DNA from: Pyropia yezoensis
Taxonomy: Eukaryota; Rhodophyta; Bangiophyceae; Bangiales; Bangiaceae
NCBI GenBank assembly: GCA_009829735.1
Contig: CM020620.1
Location: 9,068,545 to 9,132,544, forward strand
Reading direction: 5' to 3'
Length of the DNA stretch: 64,000 nucleotides
Shown here: positions 29,656 through 41,600 of the stretch, piece after piece
Position numbering within the stretch: the stretch's first letter is position 1
Layout of the letters: each line of letters opens with the position of its first letter
Translations under genes and position numbers: made by a program
The notes under the pieces: generated by a model
What the model was told of the DNA's origin: nothing
Database searches by the model: none
What the model saw: the letters and a program-made list of their open reading frames with translations, nothing else

Positions 29656-32600
29656 TCAATCTTTTTGTTCCGCGTCTGTTGCGGGTGAGCTCGGCTCGTC
29701 CCGCGGGCCTTGATCAGCTCCTTCCTCCTGGTCATCCTCCGAGTCCGATTCCAGGATCTTGCCGGCTCTGGCCACCGGAGTGCCCTCAATCCCGTTCCGT
29801 CGCGTGTAGGCGCAGACGTCCACAATGGGTAACCTGTTTGAGGGTTCCCAGGTATCATCTGCCGGATTGAAGCCGAGCCAGCGTACTCGCAGGTACAAGC
29901 GCCCGTCCCTCCAGGCGTGGTCGACAAGCTTGACGTTGACATATTCTCGGCCTTCTTCTTGGGATAAACAGGGTACTGCGGCCCGCTTGCGCCGGGTCAA
30001 GTCCCGTTTGCTTGGCGGTGGAGCTCGGGTGACATGGTCGCTGCTCGCCCGGTACGGGGAGCCATCCACGTCTAGAAGAAAGGTCCAGCCGTCCGTATTC
30101 AGGATCTCATAAGGTCCATCCGTCTTAGAGTCCAGCTTCCCCCGGGTCTTGCTATGGTTGTCCACGAAAACCCAGTCGCCACCACCCAGTTCCTTGTTCT
30201 TTTCCCGAACTCTCTTGTCATAGTCCCGCTTGTATCGCTCCTGGGTCTTTGAGATTGACTCCTTGAATCTTGGGGGCAGGAGCTTCAGTTGTTCCAGGAA
30301 CACATCCTTTGCCTTGGGACCTGACTTCAGTGCAGTCTGGAGACCGTCTGGTATTCTTTTCCAGGGAGAAGTTGGTCAGCCGGCTTGGGGTGACAAAGTC
30401 GAGTGGAGCGACCCTCATTGTCCGGTGAACTCGGGAGTTGTAGCCTAGCGTGAGGACATCCAGAAGCTCGTCCCAGTCTTCTTGGTGCTCCTCCACGTAG
30501 TGCCGTAGCATGTCCACCAGGGTCCGGTCGAATCGTTCCACCTGGCCGTTCGTTTGCGGGTGGTACGTCGTGGTGAACAAGTTCTTGATACCCATCAGGT
30601 CACAGACTCCTTGGAAGAACAGGGATGCAAACTGGGGGCCATTGTCTGTTAAGACGGAGTCTGGAGGGCCGTAGGCAGCTATCCAGTACTCGCAGAAGGC
30701 TGATGTGACATCCAGGGCCGTAATGGTCCTCAGCGGGATCGCTCACGTGAACTTGGAGAACCGGTCACAAATGATGAGCAGGTATATGTTGCCACTTGAT
30801 GTTTCAGGTAGGGGCCCCAGAATGTCCTTGCTTAAGCTTGCAAAGGGCTCCGCCGCAGGGAATAGGCGTAGCTTAGAAGTCTTCTTCCTCTGGGACAACC
30901 GGTTCCTTGCACAGGAGACACAAGCCTCAAGGTGCTTATGGACGTCACTGGCCATGGTTTCCCAGTAGTAGTGTCGTCGCATCGAAGCATACATCCCGTT
31001 GATGCCAGGATGTCCGGCCTGGGGAGACGAGTGCTCCAGGCGGAGGATGTCAACTCGTAGACTCCGGGGTACGTAGACTTGAGTTGCCCCATAGAAGGGT
31101 GACACCCGCACCAGGAGTCCATCTGTAGACTCGGAGAAGCGACTGTTCCGGTTCAGGTCCATTTGGTGGCGAAGCTCCAAGCATTGAGGATCCGTCAATT
31201 GTGCCTCCAGCATCCGGTGAATGGTTACCGGTTGGTGAGCTTCAGGTGTCTCATACAGGGGAGCATGCCAGCCACGTCCGACATTCGGGAGGATGAAGCA
31301 AGGTATTTCCTCCGGGATAGGACCGGTGTCAGCTGCAGGAGTCTCCAGCCGGGACATAGTGTCGGCGCAGTGGTGCTCCCTCCCTGCTCTGGTGCACACC
31401 TTGTACTTGAATTCTGGAAGGCGTAGGCGCCACCGGGCGACCCTTCCTGGGCTGCTGTCCATGCACAGCAGCCACCTTAGGCTGGCGTGATCTGTCCGGA
31501 TGAGGAACTCTTGTCCTTCAAGATATGGGCGTAACAGGAAGCAAGCCCAGACGACCGCAAAGCACTCGCGCTCCGTCGTGGAGTAATTCCTTTTGGCTGG
31601 AGTCAGGACGCGGCTGTAGTAGCCTATCGGGAGGAAGTGCTCATCAGGTTGCTGCTGGAGTAGAGAACACCCCACCTGGACGCCACAGGCATCAGTCTCC
31701 AGAACAAAATGGCCCTCCCGCTTGGGTAACGCCAGTACTGGAGTGGTGGTCAGGCGCTTCTTGAGCTCTTCGAAGGCCGCGGTCTGCTTCTCGTCGAACA
31801 CCGGGAGTTGTGCGGGAAGCTTCTTGCTGGTGAGCTTGGTCAATGGCCGGGCAATCAGGGCATAGTCCCGTACGAACCGGCGGTAGACGTTGCACATACC
31901 CAGACAGCTCTTGAGTTCCGTCTGGGTCTTAGGTTGCCGTGCATCCCGGAGGGCCTTGATGTTCTTCTCGTTGAGTCGGAGCTCCCCCGGACTCAGCATG
32001 TGCCCCAGGTACTCCACTTCAGTCTCAAACAGGTGGCACTTCTCGGCCTCCAGGGTAACTCCAGCCTTGGACAGGAGAGCCAGGACCTCTCGAAGGTGCT
32101 CTAGGTGTTCCGCCGGGGTCTTGGAGAAAACGATAATATCGTCCAGGTAGACCAAACATGTTCTTCACCTTAGCCCCGACAGGATGATGTCGATGGCTCT
32201 CTGGAAGGTCGCCGGAGCATTGGTGAGACCAAAAGGAAGACGCTTGCATCGGAATAGTCCCAGGTGGCATGTGAAGGTGGTCTTGTCCTTGTCCTCGTCA
32301 GCCAGAGGTATCTGCCAGTAACCGGCATTACAATCCAGCGTTGAGAAGAGGGTGGCATCACCAAGAAAGTCGATGCAATCATCCATGGGGTATCGGGTAT
32401 ACATCCTTGACTGTCATCTCGTTCAGGCGCCTGTAGTCAACGCAGAAGCGGAAGTGACCGCCAGGTTTCGGGACGACTACCACCGGGAAGGCCCACTCGC
32501 CATCAGACGGCTCGATAACATCCATCTTGAGCATCTTGTTAACCTGCTTTTCAATCTCGTCCCGGCGATAAGGTCCAGCCCGGTATGGTTGCAGGTGCAC

Positions 32601-33735
32601 TGGCTTGGCATCTGGCTTGAGTTGAATCCGGTGTAGAGTGGCGTCCATCTTGCCCAGCTCTCCAGACCACAGGTGCCGATATTCCTGGAGAAGCTTCTCG
32701 AGTGCCTCCTTCAAGTCGGGAGAAAAGTTTTTCTGGTTGACCTTCGGCATCCCGGATGGTGCTTGATCGGGCTTCGGGGTGACGCTGCTAGCCTTCTCTT
32801 GTCTCGGAGGTACGTCTAAGGCCGCTAACTTGGATGCCATTTCTTGTTGCAGGTTCAAGAGGTCCTCCTTGCTCATAGCACGGGCAGACCCCCGGTAAGG
32901 CTCTGCTGTACCAACTCGAGTGCCCTTGGCGAGGGTTATTGGCTTCCGGCTCACGTTGAAGATCAGCACCGAGAATGGGGTGTGCCTTCCCACCTTCTTG
33001 TGATGTCCGTAGGCCAAGTATAACCGCTGTTTCGCCAGAAATTCCTTACGTCCGTAGATCAGGCATTGACCTGCAGTCCGGGTGGTTATTTGAACCTTGG
33101 TCTCCGAACGAGGAGGTAGGAGCATCGGTTTGAAGAGAGTCAAGGTAGAGAGTGGGATGCGTTCCTTCTTGTTCTTGACAACACGAACCTTGGCGTCCAA
33201 ATGCTCCAGCACTGGTGACACAAACCCATGGTTGAACTGCACCTTTCCTTCTCCGGGCAGGATACTCTTGACATGCTGCTTCTGGAAGTCCCAGCCTAGG
33301 ATGAGGGGGACTGATAGAGTCTTGACTACTAGAAAGGGAAAAAGCATTGGTTCATTGTTGACATAGATGGCGACGGGAAGACGGCCAAGCGGTTGTAGGG
33401 TTTGACCCGAAGCGTCGACAATATAGGTCCTGGTAGACGCTCTCCAGGCATGTCGACGCCAGCCGGGGGGTGGCAGGCTCTCAGTGATGACGCTTGGTCC
33501 GGCTCCCGTGTCAACCACCGGAGTAACAGCTTGGGGGAGGCTATCCCCCACACGCATACGAGCATTATTAATCTTGAAGTTTTTCTTACGCAGGACAAGC
33601 AAGGTCCCCTTGAACAAACAGGGTGTCCAGGCGGCTACCAGTTGAGCAGGTAACTGCCGTCCTTTCTCCCGGCACGCAAGGGGAGAACGGCTAGAAGTAC
33701 CCTGCCGTCGGAGATTCGGGAAGACACTTGGGGAG
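29656..33735 (-). pseudogene. pol: Element B Pol (broken; chromodomain C-terminus)
   Basis: Domains run in Ty3 order on the minus strand. Protease: VVDTGAGPSVI near 33510. RT: FCVDYRRLNEM near 32440 and YLDD near 32145. RNase H: near 31700. Integrase: zinc finger (GHPGINGMYASMRRHYYW ... CVSCARNR), catalytic segments with ILGPLP, LTDNGPQF and QTNGQVERF. Chromodomain: YLRVRWLGFNPADDTWEP near 29870. Breaks: a frameshift at about 32390 (after VYPIP), TGA for Trp at about 32165 just before YLDD, TGA for Arg at about 30743, and a frameshift at about 30330-30350. It cannot make a full polyprotein. The frame upstream of 33617 is open toward gag, so the exact start is unclear. Confidence 0.85.
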
Positions 33736-33745
33736 AGCGCCTGCC

Positions 33746-35510
33746 CTACTCGTTTCCCGGGTCCGAGGACTCCTTAGAGGTTTCGGTCTCCAGGTCAAAG
33801 TCCGTAGGAGCTTTCCTTGCCAGAGCCTCCGTGATGCTCTGTAAGGTTGCCACCCGGATTGCGTGTACCTGTGCCTTGTCCACCTTGGAGGGTGCTCGCC
33901 GGTCAGCCCAGTTGACTGCCTTTGCAAACAGCAGTCCTTGGCGCTTGAACTTCTCCTGGAGGTCCTTGGGAATGGTCGGGCACTGGTAGGACATGTGGTC
34001 CTCCTTCTGGCACAGCCAACAAGACCGGAATCGCTGGTTCTTGACCTGCTTGGGGGCGACTAGGGGAGGTTGCTCCTTAGAAACCAAGCCGCCCCACTTG
34101 TCTCCTGACCCCACGGGTGAGGCCTCGCCAACTGCGTGCACCGGTACAGGGCTATCACCTCCCTTATATATGTCGGGTCCGGGACGAACTCGCGACAACG
34201 GCTTGGGAGTTGACACCATGGGAGGTTGGAAGGCCTTTACTTGCCGATACTTGCCCTGGATGTAGGCCATCAACTGCTGGAAGGTATGTTCCTGATGTTC
34301 CTGGTTGTAGTTCTCCGCGTCCACTTGAATATATTCAGGAAGCCCTTTCGAGAAGATCATCTTGCGCCTGTCCTCAGGGTAAACGTTGCCACAAGCCTCG
34401 CTCATCTCCCGAACACGGCAGGCGAAGGCCTCTGGAGTTTCTTGTCGCTCCATGGTTGCCCGGTTCAACCTGCCCACTGCCTTGCGCAGGGAGGGAGTCC
34501 GCGTCAGCGTAGTTGGACAGGAGCCAGTTCACCGCTTCTGGATAGCTCCCAACGGTACGCCCGACAATGTGTCCGGCAGAGTCTGGTAGAACCTGTGCGA
34601 ACCGCTGGTCCGCTTCTCCGGTCATGAAGTCAACCAGGAGGTAAAGTGCCTTGCCCTCGGACACATCGTTGTCGTTGCATGCCTTGACAAACCGGCGCAG
34701 GAAGGCAAAGATAAGCGCCGGCTTCTTCCTGGAAAACTTAGGATGTCCCCCGAAGCTCGGCTGCATTCGCCGGTTCAGGGATGCCATCTTCTTGGCCTTC
34801 TTCCGAGTGTAACCGTGGTCTTGGTTCTCCAGCCGGTAGTTACCCCAATACGTGATCTTGTTCAGTGTGGCATCTCCCACTTGGTGGGCAGGGAAGTCAA
34901 ACTCGACTAGCCTGCGCCGGGTGGGACCAGGAGATGTGTCCCAGTCATATCCCTCCTCAGAGCTGGAGGAACTGGTCTCGCTGGTGCTAGAGCGAAGACG
35001 ACGACGCCGACGCCTCCGGCTGCTCCGGTTGCCGGTCTTGGAGCTCCCCGCCCCATAGGATGCAAGAGGAGGAAAAGCTTGGCCGGTCCCAGGAGTCGAG
35101 GTTTCAAGGTGACCCGTAGAACCAGTTACAGCGGTGCCTCTGGCACTGCTAGTGCCCACAGGGAGAGGTGTATACACCCAGCTGCCATGTGTGGGTCCCG
35201 GAGTAAACACAACAGGGGCTATCCCTGGAGGTCGAGGAGTAGAACGGACAGGAGGAACACGTCTGCTGCGAGCGGACTCAAACGCCGTTGACCCCGGGGT
35301 GGCTCCCACAGGGGGAACAGCCGGAGGAACGGGAGCAGGAGGTACTTGGCCGCCTGTAGACTCCAGTCCGCTACCGGATGTCACGCCCAGGATTGCTTCA
35401 CCCGTAGGGTGAACGCCGGGTTGGGCACCGTCCCCGGCGGTGACCAGGGATGCGTCAAGGGACGCGGGGTCTACCCCTTCGGGCACCGTCGTGCGAGGGA
35501 GGGTAGCCAT
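33746..35510 (-). pseudogene. gag: Element B Gag (frameshifted)
   Basis: It starts at ATG 35510 (MATLPRTTVPEG). The first part is Pro/Ser/Thr-rich with a basic cluster (RRRRRRRLRSSTSE), then comes a capsid-like helical region (FLRRFVKACNDNDVSEG; MGRLNRATMERQETPEAFAC). A frameshift at about 34485-34500 separates the two halves. The C-terminal half has one zinc knuckle, CWLCQKEDHMSYQC, and ends GNE-TAG, where family A ends GNE-TAA. Shorter than Gag of A and clearly a different family. Non-functional because of the frameshift. Confidence 0.8.
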
Positions 35511-35696
35511 GTTGGTCTCTTGACAGCCACAGTCCAGCTGCCTGCGTGTCCAAAGATCGCAAGACCTCAAGGGAGGGGTTGGAGAGCCAGGAATGGGGTT
35601 CCTGTGAACGAGTGCAAATAATTCCCAAACCACAGAAAAGACAGAACAGGATCAACCCAACCGCTGCTCCCAAATGTCTCTTCTCAAACACTCCAA

Positions 35697-35714
35697 TCCC
35701 CTGCTGCTCCACCA
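35697..35714 (-). promoter_or_regulatory. Element B primer-binding site
   Basis: On the minus strand it reads TGGTGGAGCAGCAGGGGA, identical to family A, but lies four bases from the LTR instead of one. Leader sequence without a gene lies between it and gag (35511-35696). Confidence 0.75.
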
Positions 35715-35718
35715 AATA

Positions 35719-35866
35719 TGTGGTATAAAACTCGATCCTCTCAGACACGTATCCATATCCCTCGGAGGAAAGGGACAGGTAAGACAGAAAGGGGAACTAC
35801 GAGAGTGGTATGCCTGTTGCCTCACGTGCCTGCTCGCGGAGCAAACAGATACTCACGGTAGTGCAC
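35719..35866 (-). repeat. Element B 5' LTR, left fragment
   Basis: The first 148 plus-strand bases of the LTR end in TGCAC, the left duplication made by A3. The rest is at 53461-53883. Confidence 0.9.
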
Positions 35867-36229
35867 TGTAGCAATATGGTTGTCCGTATTGTGACCCTAA
35901 TATCAGGGGGGCTACTTCTAACCCTTAACTTTCAATTTGATAGTTCGTACTGGTCACGGTATCTATAAGTTACGTATGACCAGAGGGACTTGCATCTTGG
36001 GGTGGAGGGTAGTTAGTAGTGTCTCCGAGGGTTTATAACGAGGGGGCCGGTGGCGAATCCACCGCCGGCCAAGGTAGAACAACAAACCCCTCCCATTTGG
36101 GCTCCCATCTTGGTCCCGTGGCTTGCGCTCCAAGGACAGCAACCTTGGCCTCCCGGTGACGTTGGTGCCGATCCCCCTTGGTAAGTGTTCCCTGAGAGTG
36201 GACGTGCGACGGATACCTATTGTGCTACA
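35867..36229 (+). repeat. A3 5' LTR
   Basis: The 363-bp LTR reads GGTAAGTGTTCC near its end where the other copies read GGTGAGTGTTCC. The primer-binding site follows at 36231-36248. Confidence 0.92.
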
Positions 36230-36454
36230 TTGGTGGAGCAGCAGGGGACGGGTTTCCGTCACCCTTGTGGTGACGCCGTCTTCGGACCTGGCACACGGAT
36301 AGGGATCCGGTCCTTTTCTTGTACTCGTGGTGTTGCGACCTGATCGATTGTGTTGAGCTTTTACCTTTGACTGTGATCTACTGTTACTCTCCCCAATCTA
36401 CCCCCTCGCTCTCTTATTCGTGGTGGTCGTTACGTCGGTTGACTGATTGTGACC

Positions 36455-38638
36455 ATGTCTACCCAGGAGACGGGGAACGTTCAAGATGACGGATCGGCGT
36501 CGACGCCGACCCCGGAGGTGACTACGGGAACCGGGATCGGGAACCCGATCGATAACATTGAGACGCCAATGCTTTCCGGTGCCGGATCGACGTTTGGCAC
36601 GGCTCGGACGGCAGGAGGCGGGGGCCCGCCTCAACTGTCGTCGACCGACCTCACTCCGCCGCCTCCTTCACCAGGGGATTCCCTGATGGCATCATTGGCC
36701 CGCATCGAGGCCCGGTTTTCCGGGCTCGACGCCCGTCAAGATCGGACGGAGGACGCAATGGCAGTGTTGATGTCAACACGGCACACGACGGGACCCCGTC
36801 GTGTTCCTCCCACACCGGTACGGTTCGAACCGGCCGGACTACTTTCGGAGTCCACCAGGGTCAACCCCGGTGTTGCTACTCCTGGACAACCCCCGGACAC
36901 AATGGGGTATGGGTCCGACTCGTCGGCAGAGTTGGAACGGAGTCACACGGAGCGATACGCTCGGAGCACCCGAAGCGGACTCCGCGGACACGACCCGGCG
37001 GATACGTACGCCGGGGGAGAGTCGGTTATTGGGGGAGGAGGTACCCTCTCGCAGTACCCCCACGACGAAGGAGGCCAAGCAACTCGGGTTCCCGAGGTGC
37101 CGACGCCTGAAGTACCATCTTCAGTGGTGGAAGCTATGACCGCGCAGGTAACTGCGAGCCTACTGAAGCGGATGGAGTCCGATGAGTTCGCTCATCAACT
37201 GGCTAAGCGACTGGATATCCAGGACGCTGACACGGAGATCGTCAACGAGGTCTTCCGGTCGGTTCTTACTCCGGAACGTTATCGTTTGGAGGACCGCTCT
37301 ACCACCGTATCGGAATCGATGCGTAATACGTCGCATCGGGCGATCCGCTCTATGCAGACCCTTATGAAGGGAGTCCCTATGTTCGGGGGGCCGAACGGAC
37401 GCCCGTTGGCAGTCATCGGCTTCTTGACTAGCTTCAAGGCAGCCGCAGACAAGGCGCTCGTTAACGAGGGGCTGGCTCTGGAGATCCTCCCGTTCTTTGT
37501 TGATGAACGGGTGCGAGGCATTCTTCGCCAGGCATCCCCGATGCCGGGAATGAGGGTCGCGGCCACCCCCATGGATTACCGTGGGATATTGAAGGAGCTG
37601 CTGAGCAGCTACCTCAGTGAGGACAAATGCGAGGACCACTATCGGGCCCTTCGCACTGCCACCGCCCAGTCCTGGGAGGATGAGGAGATGTTTGGACGCC
37701 GGATCCAAGAGCTCGATTACGAGCTGGGGAAGCTCCTCGGAGAAGGGGAGCTACGGGCCATCCTGTTCGCAGGAGTACCCAACTACGTGCGGATATCCGC
37801 ACGGGGCGCCAACACGGCACGGACGAACTTCAGTCGACTGATGCATATGTGCAAGTCCCTAGGGGACGCCTACCGGGTTCTACACCCGGAGTGTGCCTTG
37901 GCCCCGAAGCCCAAGGGTGAGGGAGGCAAGCCCAGTCTTACCCCGGTACCGAGGCAAGAGAAGGTGGAACGCAAGGCCGCACCAGTACTGGTGGCGACCG
38001 AACATACCCCTATGGGTGAGGATGACCCTCTAGTCGACCAACAGGGCCACCTGTTGCTACCGGCGACGCCGGTGATTGATGAACACGGTACGGTAGCGTA
38101 CATCGCCCCGGCTGGAACCCAGTTCCAGGTCAACGAAGGAACGGGACGGCGCGTCCCGTATGTGCGGACTACGGGGTACTCCCCGGTGACGGGTAACCCT
38201 CACCAACCCTTGCCAACATGGGCGGTGCGTACGGAGGCACCCCCGCAGATTGCGGGCCGACCCAACCGGTTGGGGGAGTCCATGTTCCGGTTGACCCAAG
38301 GACCCAAGGCCTACCAGGGAGCAGGCACTCGGGCGCCCGAGGGAGGCAACCGTAGCTACGGGGCTACCCCGATGCGACCTCAAGGGGGGACCGGCACGTC
38401 CGGATGTATGTTGTGTGGGGATCCCCAGCACTGGGTGTCTTCCTGCCCACTCATCCCCGAGGAGTCTCGGCGGGCAGCGGCGCAACGCAAGGTATCCACC
38501 GGGGGGTATCCCGCCCGAGCACCCGGACCCGCACCGGGTAGGCAGCCAGCTCCAGGTGGAGTACTGGCCGTCGAGGGGGCACCTCCTCAGCCGGATGTCC
38601 CGGCGGACAGCACCCTACCAGGGGCGGGAAACGAGTAA
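36455..38638 (+). CDS. gag: A3 Gag polyprotein
   Basis: The 727-residue Gag is nearly identical to A2, with capsid core and the CMLCGDPQHWVSSC zinc knuckle; it keeps Gly where A2 has Cys before the knuckle. Distinct substitutions near the C-terminus include QRKVSTGG and LPGAGNE. It starts at ATG 36455 and ends in TAA; pol begins 8 bases later. Confidence 0.92.
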   Translation: MSTQETGNVQDDGSASTPTPEVTTGTGIGNPIDNIETPMLSGAGSTFGTARTAGGGGPPQLSSTDLTPPPPSPGDSLMASLARIEARFSGLDARQDRTEDAMAVLMSTRHTTGPRRVPPTPVRFEPAGLLSESTRVNPGVATPGQPPDTMGYGSDSSAELERSHTERYARSTRSGLRGHDPADTYAGGESVIGGGGTLSQYPHDEGGQATRVPEVPTPEVPSSVVEAMTAQVTASLLKRMESDEFAHQLAKRLDIQDADTEIVNEVFRSVLTPERYRLEDRSTTVSESMRNTSHRAIRSMQTLMKGVPMFGGPNGRPLAVIGFLTSFKAAADKALVNEGLALEILPFFVDERVRGILRQASPMPGMRVAATPMDYRGILKELLSSYLSEDKCEDHYRALRTATAQSWEDEEMFGRRIQELDYELGKLLGEGELRAILFAGVPNYVRISARGANTARTNFSRLMHMCKSLGDAYRVLHPECALAPKPKGEGGKPSLTPVPRQEKVERKAAPVLVATEHTPMGEDDPLVDQQGHLLLPATPVIDEHGTVAYIAPAGTQFQVNEGTGRRVPYVRTTGYSPVTGNPHQPLPTWAVRTEAPPQIAGRPNRLGESMFRLTQGPKAYQGAGTRAPEGGNRSYGATPMRPQGGTGTSGCMLCGDPQHWVSSCPLIPEESRRAAAQRKVSTGGYPARAPGPAPGRQPAPGGVLAVEGAPPQPDVPADSTLPGAGNE

Positions 38639-38646
38639 GAGGAAGG

Positions 38647-41600
38647 ATGACCGGGGGGCGCTGGGGTCACCCAAGCAAGCCACCCCGGAGTACCGCGGGG
38701 AAAGCCCCACGGAGAGCGCGGTTGAGCCGACGCCGCATCAACCCCCGGGTACACCTTCCGGCCCCGACGACACGGCGTCAGGGGATTGATGACCACCCTC
38801 CAAGGTTGGGAGGAGAGGACGGGAAGCCCCGTCACGTTGAACCAGACAAGGGCCCTGTTCAGGATGCCCGAGCTACACCGGATATCGGTGTAGGACATGT
38901 GTTGTTTACCTTGGAGAACTTCAAGGTATCAGCCACACTGGGGGTTGACCCCCAGTCGACACGATCGTACTACCCTGTACTGGATACAGGGGCTGGACCC
39001 AACCTCATCCGGAAGGATACCCTCCCGGACAAGTGGCTTCCACGAGTCAGAGTGACTCGGGGACCCACCATCAAGGACGCGAATGGTCGACTCATTCGTA
39101 CGACCGCAGCGATGTCGCTGCAGGTTACCATCGGGGATCTCACCACGGAAGTTGACTTCCTGGTATGTGAAACGCTATCGGTGCCCTGCATACTGGGGTG
39201 CACCTTCATCAACGTTCACGTTGATGCAATCCGGCCAGGCCGGAGGACCGTCGAGCTTCAAGAAGCCGACGGGACGAAGCGAGGACACACGGCTATCGTC
39301 AGGGACCTGACGCTACAAGGAAGCCACGTTAACGTGGCTGAGGTGTACGCAAGCGTCGAGCCGAAGACACTTCGGTTGGCCGAGCGAACTCGCTTTGAGC
39401 CGTTGTCAGAGACAGTCCTCCCGGTTAACTGCGACCTCGCAGGCATCTGCAGAGTCCAGTCCAACCTACGGACGTACAAGCGCCATGGGTTGACCATGGC
39501 CAACGGTCTCATAGACCTCCCAGCAGGAGGGTCGTCCCTCCTAGTGATGGCGAACTACCGCCGTAAGGCAGTCACCCTCCCGAAGGGAACTATCCTCGGG
39601 ATTGCCGAACTCTACGAAGGAGATATCCTTACTCCTGATAAGGAAGGTCAAGTGGAACCACTTGAAGTACTGGCGGTCGCCGAGACCACCGAGCGACAGC
39701 AACCCGATGACGGGAAGCCTAACCCATCGGCGGCTCCGGCGGACCTGCCGCCAAAGGACCAAGAGGCCTTGAAGGCACTGGCCGAGGCTGACCTCGACCA
39801 CCTTCCCCCTTCGGTAGCCGAAGGGGTACGACGGATGCTAAGAAAGCATGACGTTATGTGGACAGGCGGGGCCTTGGGGACCATTGGGGCAACCCAACAT
39901 CGTATAGACCTGGTACCAGGCGCACGACCCGCCCGGTCACAACCGCACCGAGCGGGACCTATGCAACGAGAGATCGTTGATGGAGAAGTGAAGAGGATGA
40001 GTGAAGCTAAGGTGATCCGACCTTCGATGTCGGAATGGGGTGCCCCAGTCGTTATTGTGCCGAAGAAGGATCAAACCCCTCGGTTTTGCATCGATTATCG
40101 ACGCCTCAACTTGGTTACCAAGAAGGACTCATACCCTTTACCAAGGATGGATGAATGCATCGACTCCCTGGGGGAGGCTACGGTGTTTACCACCATCGAC
40201 TGCAATGCCGGATACTGGCAGATCCCGGTGGCGGACGAGGATATCCCCAAGACGGCATTCGTCTGTCACAGTGGAGTGTACGAGTTCCTAAGGATGCCCT
40301 TCGGATTGTCCAACGCCCCCGCTACATTCCAGCGGGCTATCGACATCATACTGTCTGGGGTGAAGTGGCGTAACTGCCTAGTGTACCTCGATGACGTCAT
40401 CGTCTTCTCACGTAACATGGATGACCATGTACAACATGTTGACGAGGTACTCACCCTCTTGAGGAACGCCGGGGTAACCCTGCGTCTGAAGAAGTGCGCC
40501 TTCTTCCAACAGACGGTCGAATATCTGGGCCACCAGATAACCCCTGGTAAACTAGGGGTACTCGAAGCCAATACCCGGGCACTCCGGGATGCCCGGTTCC
40601 CTAACACCCAGACGCAGCTCAAGAGCTTCCTGGGAATGTGCAATGTATACCGACGGTTCGTCAAGGACTTCGCTCGGATAGCTAAACCGTTAACGGTTCT
40701 TACGAGCAGTACCTTACCCAAGGTACTCCAACCCCCTTCGCCTAGCGAAGAGGAGGCATTCGAGTCGCTGAAGCGAGCCCTACTAGCCCCACCCGTCCTT
40801 GCGTTACCGCATAGACGGGGTACCTTCGTCATCGATGTCGATGCGTGTGATACACAAGTGGGATGCACCCTGTTACAGGGAGAGACGTTGATCGGTACCG
40901 ATAACGTTATCCCGGACCTACGTCCGGTAGGGTACTTCAGCCGGACACTCAACCCGGCTGAGCGGAACTATAGTGCCACCGAGCGTGAATGCCTCGGAGT
41001 CATATGGGCAGTGCAACTGCTCCGTCCATACCTGGAGGGCTCCAGGTTCATCGTGAGGTCCGACCACGAACCCCTACGATGGCTCCTCAACCTTGGTGAC
41101 AAGGATTCCGATAGCCATGGGAGGCTAGCCCGATGGAGGCTGAAGATGGCCGAGCACGACTACCGCACGGTGTATAAGGCTGGGTCAACCCACCACCTCG
41201 GAGACGCGTTGTCTCGACTCGACACACCGAGCGGGGATACCCGCCCGGTGGACGAGGACATCCCGGTAGTACCGGTGTGCATGGTGGGTAATGCTACCCA
41301 GGGTATGGCTGACCATACCATGGCACACCTTGCGTGCCCATTGACCCTCGCGGACTTCCGCGAGGCACAGGCCAACGACGATGACTGTAGACGTCATCGT
41401 GCTAACCTCCTGGCCGGTACGGCCGGCATCTTCTCCGAGAACGAAGACGGACTCATATACCGGCGGGCACCCGCCGATGGACGACATCAAGTCGTGGTTC
41501 CCGTGTCCTTACGGCAAGCCGTCATGGAACGAGAACATGAGAACCCTACAGCCGGACACCCGGGAGGTTCACGTATGTTCGCAGCAATGCGAAGGTTCTT

